From Nitrospiraceae bacterium (GTDB taxonomy: Bacteria > Nitrospirota > Thermodesulfovibrionia > UBA6902): a stretch of DNA of 34,300 nt. Positions 1 through 8,087 of this stretch are shown piece after piece. Position 1 is the stretch's first letter. Every line of letters starts with the position of its first letter. The stretch spans positions 1 through 34,300 of the forward strand of contig QZKO01000048.1 of the NCBI GenBank assembly GCA_003599505.1. Direction: 5' to 3'. The position numbers were made by a program, and so were the translations under genes. The notes below the pieces were generated by a model. That model made no database searches, was not told where the DNA came from, and saw nothing but the letters and a program-made list of their open reading frames with translations.

Positions 1-3
1 TAT

Positions 4-1587
4 ATGCTGAAAGCCGTCACCGCCGAAGAGATGCAATCGATTGACCGGATTACCATTGAGAAATATGGGATCGCCGGGGCGATTCTGATGGAGAGAGCGG
101 GACTTGCCGTTGCTCAAAAAATAAATGAACTGTTTTTTCAGAGCACAGAACACAGAACACAGAACACAGACAGGAAAACAATTGTCCTCTGCGGGGGTGG
201 AAATAACGGCGGTGACGGGCTTGTTGTCGCAAGGGTCCTGCACAATCAGGGTAGGGACGTTGAGGTCTATTTAACAGCGAATCCGAAGGATTTAAAAGGA
301 GACGCACGAATAGATTATTATGCCGCAAAAAAGTTCGGAGTGAGAATATTTCCAATAGATAAGTTTGTTGATCGCCCCTTGCCCCTTGCCTCTTGCCCCT
401 GTATTATTGTTGACGCCCTCCTCGGCACGGGTTTAAACAAGGACGTCAGACCGCCCCTGTCGGATGTCATCAGGAAAGTAAATGATCTTTCATTGCCGGT
501 TATTTCAATTGATATCCCTTCCGGCATTTCATCCGACACAGGGCAGATCATGGGCTGTGCCGTCAGGGCGAACGCTACTGTTACCTTCGGACTTCCGAAA
601 AGAGGTCACTACCTGTATCCCGGCGCTGAATATACAGGGGAATTATACATTGAAGATATTGGGTTTCCCTGTAAATTAATGGAATCGGGGAAGACCGGAG
701 TCAGCCTGCCGGAGAAGGACGACATACGCAAGTTGTTGCCTGAGAGGCCGAAATATTCCCATAAAGGATCATACGGTCATGTGCTTCTAATAGGGGGCTC
801 AAGAGGAAAGACAGGCGCCGCGCTTATGGCGGCAAGGGCATGTTTAAGGAGCGGAGCGGGGCTTGTGACCATAGGCCTGCCTGAAACGCTTGTAAGCTCT
901 TTTCAGTCAAGGGTTACGGAAGAGATGATACTTCCTCTGCCTGATAAAGGCAACGGCACGCTTTCGTACAAAGCGGTGGAAACGATTTTAAAATTTCTGA
1001 GAAAACGCGCTAACGTCCTTGCGGCAGGTCCGGGACTTTCTGCGGATGAAGAGATATCAAAGCTTGTTTGTCAGCTTGTCAAGGAATCAAAAGTCCCTGT
1101 TGTTCTTGATGCCGACGGATTAAACGCGATCGTCGGGAAAACAGGCATACTGAAAAAATCCGCTGCTCCGGTTGTTCTCACGCCGCATACGGGGGAAATG
1201 GCGAGACTTTTAAGAGGGGCAAGGGAAGAAGAGATAGAGGCGGACAGGATCGATACTGCATTATCGTTTTCTAAACAGACGAAGACATATCTTGTGCTCA
1301 AAGGCGCTCCGACTGTCATTGCTGCGCCCGATGGGAATGCCTTTATCAATCCCACAGGCAATCCCGGGATGGCGACTGCCGGGACAGGCGATGTGCTTAC
1401 GGGGATGATTTCCGCGTTGCTTGCCCAGAAACTGGGTCCCCGGGATGCCTCAATCCTCGGTGTGTATATGCATGGCCTGGCGGGTGATATAGCGGCGCAA
1501 AAAAAAGGTGAGCGCTCACTCATCGCGTCGGATATTATTAATGCTTTACCGGCGGTTTTCAGGGACGCGAAAGCATCTGATTGCTGA
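4..1587 (+). CDS. nnr: Bifunctional ADP-dependent NAD(P)HX dehydratase / NAD(P)HX epimerase
   Basis: This cytosolic metabolite-repair enzyme restores hydrated NADH and NADPH. The N-terminal YjeF_N epimerase domain (about residues 1-225) epimerises S/R-NAD(P)HX and shows the nucleotide loop GGGNNGGDG (64-72) and DALLGTG (137-143). The C-terminal ribokinase-like dehydratase domain (about 240-520) carries AGTGDVLTG near 459-467 with the catalytic Asp. The 527-residue length is normal for the two-domain fusion. The ATG lies three bases into the window, so its upstream signals are out of view. The epimerase domain carries two in-frame low-complexity inserts encoded by 7-nt repeats, at residues 47-57 and 124-133. 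They appear to lie in surface loops and the catalytic motifs are intact, so the enzyme is probably functional. Identification is firm. Confidence 0.96.
   Translation: MLKAVTAEEMQSIDRITIEKYGIAGAILMERAGLAVAQKINELFFQSTEHRTQNTDRKTIVLCGGGNNGGDGLVVARVLHNQGRDVEVYLTANPKDLKGDARIDYYAAKKFGVRIFPIDKFVDRPLPLASCPCIIVDALLGTGLNKDVRPPLSDVIRKVNDLSLPVISIDIPSGISSDTGQIMGCAVRANATVTFGLPKRGHYLYPGAEYTGELYIEDIGFPCKLMESGKTGVSLPEKDDIRKLLPERPKYSHKGSYGHVLLIGGSRGKTGAALMAARACLRSGAGLVTIGLPETLVSSFQSRVTEEMILPLPDKGNGTLSYKAVETILKFLRKRANVLAAGPGLSADEEISKLVCQLVKESKVPVVLDADGLNAIVGKTGILKKSAAPVVLTPHTGEMARLLRGAREEEIEADRIDTALSFSKQTKTYLVLKGAPTVIAAPDGNAFINPTGNPGMATAGTGDVLTGMISALLAQKLGPRDASILGVYMHGLAGDIAAQKKGERSLIASDIINALPAVFRDAKASDC
144..171 (+). 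repeat. In-frame heptamer repeat CACAGAA inside nnr
   Basis: Three perfect CACAGAA units plus one CACAGAC lie in register. They encode the STEHRTQNTDR stretch just before the GGGNNGGDG nucleotide loop of the epimerase domain. Confidence 0.85.
374..400 (+). repeat. In-frame heptamer repeat GCCCCTT inside nnr
   Basis: Units GCCCCTT, GCCCCTT, GCCTCTT and GCCCCT lie in register and encode RPLPLASCP between a beta strand and the DALLGTG motif. The reverse complement AAGGGGC matches units found at 5.5, 18.1 and 29.9 kb. Confidence 0.85.
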
Positions 1588-1599
1588 TAGTATTAAATT

Positions 1600-1627
1600 G
1601 CAGGGGCGATTCATGAATCGCCCCTGC
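1600..1627. repeat. Perfect 28-bp palindrome with GCAGGG/CCCTGC ends
   Basis: The half-site GCAGGGGCGATTCA is followed directly by its exact reverse complement. It sits between the convergent ends of nnr and the multicopper oxidase gene and could act as a bidirectional terminator, although no T-tract follows on either strand. A near-identical copy (25 of 28 bases) lies inside livF at 18187-18214. Confidence 0.9.
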
Positions 1628-1680
1628 ACAGCCTCAATTTGTTCAGGCTACGGCCTCATCATCTCGTTGTCTGCATGGCC

Positions 1681-2829
1681 TCACCGGATTGTGAACGTGG
1701 TCATCATGCCTGCGTCGAGATGATCGTTTACGTGGCAGTGAAACATCCACTTTCCGGGATTGTCGGTAAGCATTTCCAGCGTGGCCGTGGTAGCCGGAAA
1801 GATTCCGGTAACATCTTCCCGATGGCCGTTGCGGAGCAGTGTTACGCCGTGCCAGTGGGCTGTGTGCATATCGACTTCCGTACCCATGGCCATAATGTAC
1901 CAGCGCACTTTTTCCCCTGCCTGCATATTATAGCCGGTATTGTTTCCCCAGAGCAGGCCGTTCATGCCGTGCATGAGATTGCTTTCTTCAAACTCGTCCG
2001 GATCGACGCGCTTTGGGACCCCGTTGGGGAAGTTCGCATCAAAGAGAGCGCTTGCGTTTTCATTGAATATGGTAAACAGGGTAAAGAACTCCCGGAATCT
2101 TGTGACTATCGCTCCGGAGGCGTCAAAACCGACCGCATTGGGCCGGTAAATGACGATGGGTCCGATGAGTCCGGCGTTGGTGGAAGCGGTTTCCGGAGTA
2201 TGGGCATGGTACGGCCAGACAATGGAGCTGGCGTCGTTAGGGCCTGGCCCGGCACGGTCCGGAACTCCCCAGACATAGATATGCTCGCCACCGGGCGGCA
2301 CAACGTCGCCGGGGCCGGCCGGATCGCAGCCTGGATCGCCCGGATTACAGTTGTCTATGTATGGAGCGCCTTCTCCGGTCTTGTCATACAAAACTCCGTG
2401 CGGATGTACGCTGGTGTCAATACTGGTTTCATTTTTGAAGTGCACGACGATAGTGTCGCCGACTACGGCCCGGATCGCCGGCCCGGTTATACCCATATGC
2501 TCATTGGGCGCGCCAGGTTCCCGGGATGGCGCGAACGCGCCGTCGATCAATTGTTCGAACCCTTCGGTATACTGACGGTAGGCCGCCTTGGTGTATATCC
2601 TGCCTTTGGCGCCTGAAAAGGCATTCGGGTCCGTAAAAATGTCTCCCGTCATATCGCTGCCGTCCATAAGATTAAGCGGCCACGAAGGCATGAAATCCCA
2701 TTGCACTTCCTCCGCCTTGATCCAGTAATGGCGCTCGGCGGCAAGCGCATTGCCCGCCATGCCCAGCACAAAAAAGATTATGGCAGCCAGGGCAGCCAGT
2801 CCAAAAACTCTCTCTCTATTTGCTTTCAT
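1681..2829 (-). CDS. Secreted two-cupredoxin-domain multicopper oxidase
   Basis: Copper-dependent oxidase of about 382 residues, predicted to act in the periplasm. It has a signal peptide with cleavage after NALA (residue 30). All four copper-ligand clusters are visible: HPHG (142-145), HAH (208-210), HTAHWHG (322-328) and HCHVNDH...M (364-375). Complete type 1, 2 and 3 ligands imply an active laccase or ferroxidase-like enzyme. The segment around WPYHAHT and AGLIGP resembles ceruloplasmin-type oxidases. I place the start at the ATG ending at 2829 because AAGGAG lies seven bases upstream; an in-frame GTG at 2907 would put an unlikely 26-residue leader before the signal peptide. It is divergent from pgeF and convergent with nnr. 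The substrate is unknown; metal oxidation or copper tolerance are plausible. Confidence 0.9.
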   Translation of the reverse strand: MKANRERVFGLAALAAIIFFVLGMAGNALAAERHYWIKAEEVQWDFMPSWPLNLMDGSDMTGDIFTDPNAFSGAKGRIYTKAAYRQYTEGFEQLIDGAFAPSREPGAPNEHMGITGPAIRAVVGDTIVVHFKNETSIDTSVHPHGVLYDKTGEGAPYIDNCNPGDPGCDPAGPGDVVPPGGEHIYVWGVPDRAGPGPNDASSIVWPYHAHTPETASTNAGLIGPIVIYRPNAVGFDASGAIVTRFREFFTLFTIFNENASALFDANFPNGVPKRVDPDEFEESNLMHGMNGLLWGNNTGYNMQAGEKVRWYIMAMGTEVDMHTAHWHGVTLLRNGHREDVTGIFPATTATLEMLTDNPGKWMFHCHVNDHLDAGMMTTFTIR

Positions 2830-2934
2830 ATCCATTCTCCTTCTGAAGTTGTTTGGTTCCGCAATCTGCATTATCTTATCCGTGATATCATTAATGCCGT
2901 AACTCACCTCCTTTTGTCAGCCATCAGCCACTTA

Positions 2935-2969
2935 AAGGTCAGGCTATCACCGGATGCCCTGCCTGTCAA
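2935..2969 (-). promoter_or_regulatory. Possible sigma70 promoter for the multicopper oxidase
   Basis: Reading the minus strand, a perfect TTGACA is followed by a 17-nt spacer and a poor TAGCCT -10. If used, the mRNA has a leader of about 100 nt containing an orphan Shine-Dalgarno consensus near 2904-2915. Confidence 0.35.
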
Positions 2970-3017
2970 GCCGCGTATCGGGGAACGCCTTATGGCACTC
3001 AAACTTTCCATTGCAGG

Positions 3018-3734
3018 GTGAAATGTGTTACATTTTCTGAAACGGAAATGCTTATTGCACCGCCAAATTTTACTTCACCTTCTGTCAGGGCGTTTTTTAC
3101 TACAAAGCTTTTTGTAAATAACCATAATCACGTAAGTGAAGCCGTTGAGCGGGAATTCAATATTACAGGGGACAAAATTTATCTGCCGGTCCAAAAACAT
3201 ACAAACAGGATCCAGGTGCTCGAAGATGATACGGCGAAGGAAACGGCAGACGCAGTTGTAACAGACAGAAAGAATATATTTATCGGCGTATTGATCGCTG
3301 ACTGCGTCCCCGTACTTCTGCACGATAATAACACTGGAGTGATAGGGGCGGTCCATGCGGGATGGAGAGGGACCGCCGGACGGATTTTAAAGGAAACCAT
3401 TTCGGTAATGCAGGACAGGTTCGGCTCTTCTCCTGATGACATATCAATCGCGATAGGGCCGAGCATCAGGCAATGCAGTTACGAAGTCGACGAAGATGTA
3501 AAGGCGTCCGTACAGGAGGCAACAGGCGAAGGAGATTACTACAGGAGGGAAGGGAACAAATATTATATCGACCTTTCATCCGCGAACAGGATGCAGGCGT
3601 TAAGCATGCGGATTCCGCCCCGGAACATCTGGCAGTCCGGGGAATGCACCTTTTGCAATCCGGACAGGTTTTATTCGTACAGGCGCTCAAAAGGCTCAAA
3701 CGGCAGGCAGGGTGGTTTTATCGGGATATGGTAA
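3018..3734 (+). CDS. pgeF: Peptidoglycan editing factor PgeF (laccase-domain purine nucleoside phosphorylase family)
   Basis: Cytosolic YfiH/LACC1-family enzyme. Family members show purine nucleoside phosphorylase and adenosine deaminase activity, and E. coli PgeF prevents misincorporation of amino acids into peptidoglycan precursors. The expected zinc-site residues are visible: His61 in QKHTNRI, Cys96 in IADC and His113 in HAGWRGT, followed by GPSIRQCSYEV and the terminal FYSYRR. The length of 238 residues is typical. The GTG at 3018 lacks a clear ribosome site; the in-frame ATG at 3048 is a fair alternative and leaves the domain intact. It is divergent from the oxidase gene, and the CBS gene follows after a repeat-bearing gap. 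Confidence 0.92.
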   Translation: MKCVTFSETEMLIAPPNFTSPSVRAFFTTKLFVNNHNHVSEAVEREFNITGDKIYLPVQKHTNRIQVLEDDTAKETADAVVTDRKNIFIGVLIADCVPVLLHDNNTGVIGAVHAGWRGTAGRILKETISVMQDRFGSSPDDISIAIGPSIRQCSYEVDEDVKASVQEATGEGDYYRREGNKYYIDLSSANRMQALSMRIPPRNIWQSGECTFCNPDRFYSYRRSKGSNGRQGGFIGIW

Positions 3735-3752
3735 GATAAATAAGTTAAAAAT

Positions 3753-3785
3753 GGGAAGTGGGAAGTGGGAAGAAACTTCCCACTT
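3753..3785 (+). promoter_or_regulatory. Heptamer-derived hairpin just upstream of the CBS-gene ribosome site
   Basis: Two GGGAAGT units and a third GGGAAGA form a heptad run. AAGTGGGAAG (3763-3772) pairs perfectly with CTTCCCACTT (3776-3785) across an AAA loop. The stem ends six bases before the GGAGG at 3791-3795 that serves the ATG at 3800, so it could affect ribosome access or protect a 5' end. Confidence 0.7.
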
Positions 3786-3799
3786 AGATCGGAGGTATC

Positions 3800-4258
3800 A
3801 TGCTGAAGGCAAAGGATATCATGACAAAGGATGTTTTAACGGTCAACCCCGACGCGACCGTTGAGGACCTCGCAAGGGTCCTGATGGAACACAAAATCAG
3901 CGGGGTCCCTGTAGTTGACGACAACAGGCGTCTTGTCGGTATTGTAACGGAAAACGATCTGATAAGGAAGAACAAACGGCTGCATATCCCGACGGTAATA
4001 AGGCTTTTTGACGCTTTTATCCTGCTCGGCTCGGGACGGATGGAAGAGGAAATCAGGAAAATGGCCGCGGTCACTGTATCTGAAATCTGCGCAAAAAAGG
4101 TTGTATCCATAACTGAAGAGACTTCACTGGAGGAAATAGCGACAATAATGGCCGAGCAGCATATTCACCTGCTCCCGGTCCTCAAAGACAGCGTTGTTGT
4201 CGGTATAGTCGGGAAGGCCGACATGGTAAGAGCTATGCGGTATGAAGCTTCTCAGTAA
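3800..4258 (+). CDS. CBS-pair domain protein
   Basis: A 152-residue stand-alone Bateman module. CBS1 (about residues 4-57) begins KDIMTKDVLTVNPDATVEDL and continues with GVPVVDD and LVGIVTENDL. CBS2 (about 93-148) has ICAKKVVSITEETSLEEIATIM and HLLPVLKD. The two are separated by a helical linker. Such proteins bind adenine nucleotides or related ligands and usually regulate a partner; no effector domain is present here and the partner is unknown. GGAGG five bases upstream supports the ATG. Its 3' end overlaps tsaE by 17 nt, so the two are translationally linked. Confidence 0.9.
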   Translation: MLKAKDIMTKDVLTVNPDATVEDLARVLMEHKISGVPVVDDNRRLVGIVTENDLIRKNKRLHIPTVIRLFDAFILLGSGRMEEEIRKMAAVTVSEICAKKVVSITEETSLEEIATIMAEQHIHLLPVLKDSVVVGIVGKADMVRAMRYEASQ

Positions 4259-4658
4259 GAATGAGACGGAGACAAAAGACATAGGCCGCAGGCTCGGGGA
4301 AAAACTGGGCCCGGGGGATATCGTATGCCTTTACGGAGAACTGGGCGCGGGGAAAACCACAATGGTAAAGGGCATCGCTTCAGCCCTCGGCATCAACGAA
4401 CGCGATATAACCAGCGCGAGTTTTACAATTATCGCCGAATATGATGCGCCGGTCCCTTTTTACCATATAGACCTTTACAGGCTGACGCCTCAGGAGGTCG
4501 TGGAACTCGGGCTGCGTGATTATCTCGGCGGCGGCGTATCGGTGATCGAATGGGCGGAAAAGGCTGAAGGCGAGATTCCCCCGGAACATATCAGGGTCGA
4601 GTTGAATTACCTCGACGGGGATATGCGGGAAATTGAGATAGAAGGGATTGAGATATGA
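4242..4658 (+). CDS. tsaE: tRNA threonylcarbamoyladenosine biosynthesis ATPase TsaE
   Basis: P-loop ATPase that drives the TsaB-TsaD complex in forming t6A37 on ANN-decoding tRNAs. At 138 residues it has the family length. The Walker A is GELGAGKTT (32-40), followed by a switch-like SASFTI in place of the usual SPTF, then HIDLYRL and IEWAEKA near the end. The Pro-to-Ala change in the SPTF element is a minor variation. The start lies inside the end of the CBS gene, and its stop overlaps the nadK start by four bases (ATGA). Confidence 0.94.
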   Translation: MKLLSKNETETKDIGRRLGEKLGPGDIVCLYGELGAGKTTMVKGIASALGINERDITSASFTIIAEYDAPVPFYHIDLYRLTPQEVVELGLRDYLGGGVSVIEWAEKAEGEIPPEHIRVELNYLDGDMREIEIEGIEI

Positions 4659-5500
4659 AAAGGATAGGGATAGTCGCAAAGAGGGGAGAGCCTGAGGCTG
4701 TCAAAGCCGTCAGGGACTTTGTTCGGCGGCTGAAGGACCGGGACTTCAGATTTTATGTAGAAAAGGAAGCGGCTTCTATTCTCAGGATAAAAGGTTATCC
4801 GCGAGAGGACATCCCCGGGAAGTCCGATATCATTATTGTCTTCGGCGGTGACGGCACCATCTTAAGCGTCGCGCGGCTTGTGGGGAGCCTCGGGGTGCCG
4901 ATTCTCGGAGTGAACCTCGGGGGGCTCGGATTTATTACCGAGATCAGCAAGGAAGAAGTCGGAAGAGAAATCGGCAAGGTGTTTTCAGGCAAGTGCGGTT
5001 TTGAAGAAAGGATTATGCTGCTGGCCGATGTCTATCGCGGGCGCGGGAGGATTATTCAGCATAACGCCCTTAATGATGTGGTATTGAACAAGAGCGCCCT
5101 GTCAAGGATGTTCGAGCTTGATATCCGCGTCAACGGCAGGTTCGTAAGCACTTTCAGGGCGGATGGCCTGATCGTATCTACTCCCACGGGTTCCACGGCC
5201 CATTCTCTTTCAGCAGGAGGCCCTATACTGTATCCGACGCTGGAATCGTTCCTGATGACGCCGATATGTCCCCATACATTGACAAGCAGGCCTATAGTGA
5301 TGCCTGATACGTTCATACTGGAAGCGACTATTAAAAAAGGCGAGGATATCTATCTCACGCTCGACGGACAAGTCGGCTTCCCTCTTAAAGTCAACGACAG
5401 GATCAAGATCAGGAAGGCCGATTATAAAACCAGATTTATTGTCCTTCACGACAGGGACTATTTTCAGATATTGCGCACCAAACTGAAGTGGGGGGAGTAA
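4655..5500 (+). CDS. nadK: NAD kinase
   Basis: Phosphorylates NAD to NADP in the cytosol. The 281-residue protein shows the diagnostic FGGDGT (63-68, catalytic Asp66), NLGGLGFIT (88-96), the NALND segment near 136-140 and the TPTGSTAHSLSAGGP segment near 175-189. It overlaps tsaE by 4 nt in an apparent CBS-tsaE-nadK operon. Its TAA is followed within 6 bp by a heptamer-repeat array. Identification is firm. Confidence 0.97.
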   Translation: MKRIGIVAKRGEPEAVKAVRDFVRRLKDRDFRFYVEKEAASILRIKGYPREDIPGKSDIIIVFGGDGTILSVARLVGSLGVPILGVNLGGLGFITEISKEEVGREIGKVFSGKCGFEERIMLLADVYRGRGRIIQHNALNDVVLNKSALSRMFELDIRVNGRFVSTFRADGLIVSTPTGSTAHSLSAGGPILYPTLESFLMTPICPHTLTSRPIVMPDTFILEATIKKGEDIYLTLDGQVGFPLKVNDRIKIRKADYKTRFIVLHDRDYFQILRTKLKWGE

Positions 5501-5505
5501 AAGAC

Positions 5506-5568
5506 AGGGTCAAGGGGCAAGGGGCCGGGGTTCAAGGGTAAGAAAACTACGGAACTTGACTCTTGCCC
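5506..5568. repeat. Heptad repeat array with inverted halves between nadK and udg
   Basis: Units AGGGTCA, AGGGGCA, AGGGGCC, GGGGTTC and AAGGGTA run in 7-nt register from 5506. Complementary-type units CTTGACT and CTTGCCC follow at 5555-5568, so the transcript could fold imperfectly. This fills most of the nadK-udg gap. Confidence 0.8.
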
Positions 5569-5589
5569 TCCGTTTGAATGGAGTTCGAT

Positions 5590-6285
5590 ATGAATAATAG
5601 GGCGAAAATTATAGACGGCCTTAAGAAGGCCATGGAGTTTTACCGGGAACTCGGGTTTGAGTATCTGCCGGCGAAAATAGAGCAGAAGCGCTCCCCCCTG
5701 ACCCCTGACCCTTGCCCCTTGCCCCTGAATAAAGATATCGCGCTTCAGGCGCTGAGGGATGAAATCGGCGACTGCACGAGATGCAAGCTCAGCAGGAAGC
5801 GTACGAACCTTGTCTTCGGCGAAGGTCCGCACGACGCCGGGATCATGTTTATCGGCGAGGGTCCCGGAAGAGACGAAGATATCCAGGCAAGACCTTTTGT
5901 GGGGGAAGCGGGAAAACTGCTTACAAACCTGATAGTAAAACTGGGGCTAACGCGCGAAGAAGTATACATAGCAAATATCGTAAAATGCCGGCCGCCGAAC
6001 AACAGAGAGCCTGACGAGGAAGAAATCGCGACATGCATGCCTTTTGTTGAAAGGCAGGCAGAGATAATCAAACCCGGAGTGATCGTCAGTCTGGGCAGGA
6101 TATCAGCGCAGTCACTCCTGGGGACCAGGATTTCAATAAGCAAAATCAGGGGGAGATTTTTTGATTACAAGGGTATTCCCCTCATGCCCACTTTTCACCC
6201 GGCGTATCTTTTAAGAAACCCCAAGGATAAATGGCTGACGTGGGATGACATGAAGAAGGTGCTTGAGAAGTTGAAGGGAAATTGA
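5590..6285 (+). CDS. udg: Family 4 uracil-DNA glycosylase (4Fe-4S, SPO1-polymerase-related type)
   Basis: Removes uracil from DNA to start base-excision repair. The four cluster cysteines are present: C62 and C65 in DCTRCKL, then KCRPPNNREP and a fourth 16 residues later. GEGPGRDED (89-97) is the uracil-pocket motif and HPAYLLR (His203) the second catalytic motif. I prefer the ATG at 5590, with GGAG six bases upstream, over the in-frame ATG at 5578. Residues about 35-46 (RSPLTPDPCPLP) are encoded by an in-frame heptamer repeat in the linker before the Fe-S domain. The enzyme should be functional. Confidence 0.94.
   Translation: MNNRAKIIDGLKKAMEFYRELGFEYLPAKIEQKRSPLTPDPCPLPLNKDIALQALRDEIGDCTRCKLSRKRTNLVFGEGPHDAGIMFIGEGPGRDEDIQARPFVGEAGKLLTNLIVKLGLTREEVYIANIVKCRPPNNREPDEEEIATCMPFVERQAEIIKPGVIVSLGRISAQSLLGTRISISKIRGRFFDYKGIPLMPTFHPAYLLRNPKDKWLTWDDMKKVLEKLKGN
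5696..5726 (+). repeat. In-frame heptamer repeat (CCCTGAC/CCTTGCC) inside udg
   Basis: CCCTGAC twice, CCTTGCC twice and a partial unit lie in register. They encode a Pro-rich linker insert and are complementary in type to the GGGCAAG units in the adjacent nadK-udg gap. Confidence 0.85.
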
Positions 6286-6321
6286 CATATTTGCTCAAGT
6301 AGGTTTATATTGGTATGTTTT

Positions 6322-7170
6322 ATGCTGCCACAGTCAATGACAGGTTATGGAAGAGGGGTCGCCGGCAATATCAGGGTGGAGGCGCGCTCTTTCAATCACA
6401 AGTATCTCGATATCCAGATCAAGATACCTTTATTCCTTTATTATTATGAGAATGAGATAAGGAAGCTGGTAAAATCGAGGTTCAGCCGGGGCCACATTGA
6501 AATAAGCGTCGCCAGGACCGAGACGGACACCGTCCAGATCAGGATAAATAAACCTCTCGCCGTTGAATATTATAACGCGCTCGTTTCCCTGAAAAATGAA
6601 CTGTCGCTGTCCGGCGATATAGACATTAACGTCCTGGCCTCGCACAGGGATATTTTCCGTTCCGAAGAAGAGGCAAAGATCGAGTATATGAACGAGGCCC
6701 TGGAGGCCGCCCTGCTGGAGCTTGAGAAGATGCGGACGGAAGAAGGCAGGAACCTCATTGATGATATCGCGGGGAGGGTACAGCTTTTAAGCAGATACAT
6801 AGGCGATGTCGGGGAAAGAAGGAACGGTATAATAGCCGATACGCGGCAGAGTCTCCTTGAGAGGTTAAAAGAGTTTATAGGCGACATAACTATGGATGAA
6901 TCACGTCTGGTGCAGGAAGCGGCGGTACTGATCGAGAGGTCGGATATCACTGAAGAGATCGTCAGGTTCAGGAGTCATATCAGTCATATCGGAAACGTTT
7001 TGAAAACAGGCGACGCTATCGGTAAAAAACTGGACTTCCTGGTCCAGGAGCTCAGGAGAGAGGTCAATACCATAGGCTCCAAGACCAATGATATTGAAAT
7101 CGCGAACCACGTCATCGAGATGAAACACGAGATTGAAAAGATAAAGGAGCAGATACAGAACCTGCAGTAA
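6322..7170 (+). CDS. yicC: YicC family endoribonuclease
   Basis: Member of the YicC/YloC family, whose characterised homologues act as RNases and influence small-RNA turnover. The diagnostic N-terminus MTGYGRG and the C-terminal ELRREVNTIGSKTNDIEIANHVIEMK region (broken here by family variation only) are present, with long helices between. I set the start at the ATG of MLPQSMTGYG because family members begin a few residues before MTG(Y/F)GR; an in-frame TTG at 6310 would add four residues. No strong ribosome site is visible. It heads a yicC-remA-gmk-rpoZ-coaBC block whose order matches that of Bacillus (yloC-remA-gmk-rpoZ-coaBC). Confidence 0.93.
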   Translation: MLPQSMTGYGRGVAGNIRVEARSFNHKYLDIQIKIPLFLYYYENEIRKLVKSRFSRGHIEISVARTETDTVQIRINKPLAVEYYNALVSLKNELSLSGDIDINVLASHRDIFRSEEEAKIEYMNEALEAALLELEKMRTEEGRNLIDDIAGRVQLLSRYIGDVGERRNGIIADTRQSLLERLKEFIGDITMDESRLVQEAAVLIERSDITEEIVRFRSHISHIGNVLKTGDAIGKKLDFLVQELRREVNTIGSKTNDIEIANHVIEMKHEIEKIKEQIQNLQ

Positions 7171-7197
7171 AGGCGGGAAAAAGGAGCTTATCATAAA

Positions 7198-7449
7198 ATG
7201 ACGGAAAAAAGAGTGCCGCTTGTCAATATCGGCTTTGGAAATGTCGTATCGGCCTCGCGTGTGATCGCGATTGTTGACCCCGGCTCGTCGCCGATGAAGA
7301 GATTGCGTGAAGAAGCGAACGAAAGGGGAAAACTCATTGACGCGACGCAGGGAAGAAAGACACGGGCGATTATCGTCACGGACAGCGACCATGTGATCCT
7401 GTCCGCGCTTCAGGTGGAGACCGTTACACAGAGATTTACGGAAGAATGA
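7198..7449 (+). CDS. remA: RemA-like extracellular matrix regulator (DUF370)
   Basis: An 83-residue protein of the DUF370/RemA family. In Bacillus RemA is a DNA-binding activator of biofilm-matrix operons. [20 protein letters not shown] and [20 protein letters not shown] are the characteristic segments. AAGGAG lies about 11 bases upstream of the ATG. It sits between yicC and gmk as in Bacillus, and its stop overlaps the gmk start by four bases. Its target in this organism is unknown. Confidence 0.92.
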   Translation: MTEKRVPLVNIGFGNVVSASRVIAIVDPGSSPMKRLREEANERGKLIDATQGRKTRAIIVTDSDHVILSALQVETVTQRFTEE

Positions 7450-8054
7450 AGGAAGGAACCCTGTTCGTCATATCAGCCCCCTCCGGAGCCGGCAAATCTA
7501 CCCTCTGCCGGGAGCTGCTCCGCAAGGTTTCACGGCTTAAGCTCTCTGTATCTTACACCACCCGGCCGCCGAGAAAAGGGGAGGTCAACGATGTTCATTA
7601 CACCTTTGCAGGCGAGAAAAAATTCATGAATATGATACATAAGGGTGAGTTTGCCGAATGGGCGAAGGTCCACGGAAATTTTTACGGCACTTCCCTCAGG
7701 AGACTGAAAAAAATAAGTAAAGAAGGGTATGATATATTGCTTGACATCGATGTCCAGGGAGCGGGACAACTGAGAAAGACCTGCAGGAGCGCCGTTTATA
7801 TTTTTATTCTCCCTCCCTCGCTGAAGATACTGAAGCAGCGGCTTGCGGACAGGAAGACGGAGGATGAGGAAACGATAAGTATGCGCCTTGAAAGGGCAAA
7901 AGACGAGATCGCGGGCCATAAAGATTACGATTATGTTATTATTAACGACAAACTGGAGCGGGCTTACCGGGAGCTGGAGAGCATAATCATCGCGGAAAGA
8001 GCCCGGACGAAGCGCCTTGACCCTGAACGGATAAAGGGATTGATGCAGAAATGA
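7446..8054 (+). CDS. gmk: Guanylate kinase
   Basis: Converts GMP and ATP to GDP and ADP. The P-loop APSGAGKST (11-19), the GMP-binding [19 protein letters not shown] segment and LLDIDVQGA are all present in 202 residues, the usual size. It begins in an ATGA overlap with remA. Confidence 0.97.
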   Translation: MKEGTLFVISAPSGAGKSTLCRELLRKVSRLKLSVSYTTRPPRKGEVNDVHYTFAGEKKFMNMIHKGEFAEWAKVHGNFYGTSLRRLKKISKEGYDILLDIDVQGAGQLRKTCRSAVYIFILPPSLKILKQRLADRKTEDEETISMRLERAKDEIAGHKDYDYVIINDKLERAYRELESIIIAERARTKRLDPERIKGLMQK

Positions 8055-8087
8055 AAAATCCGGACCACAATTTCAAAGGAGGATTAA

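Noticed and set aside
1639..2616. A 325-codon plus-strand open frame
   Set aside because: It lies antisense to the multicopper oxidase, whose copper motifs and signal peptide are unmistakable; the plus frame has no recognisable domain or ribosome site.
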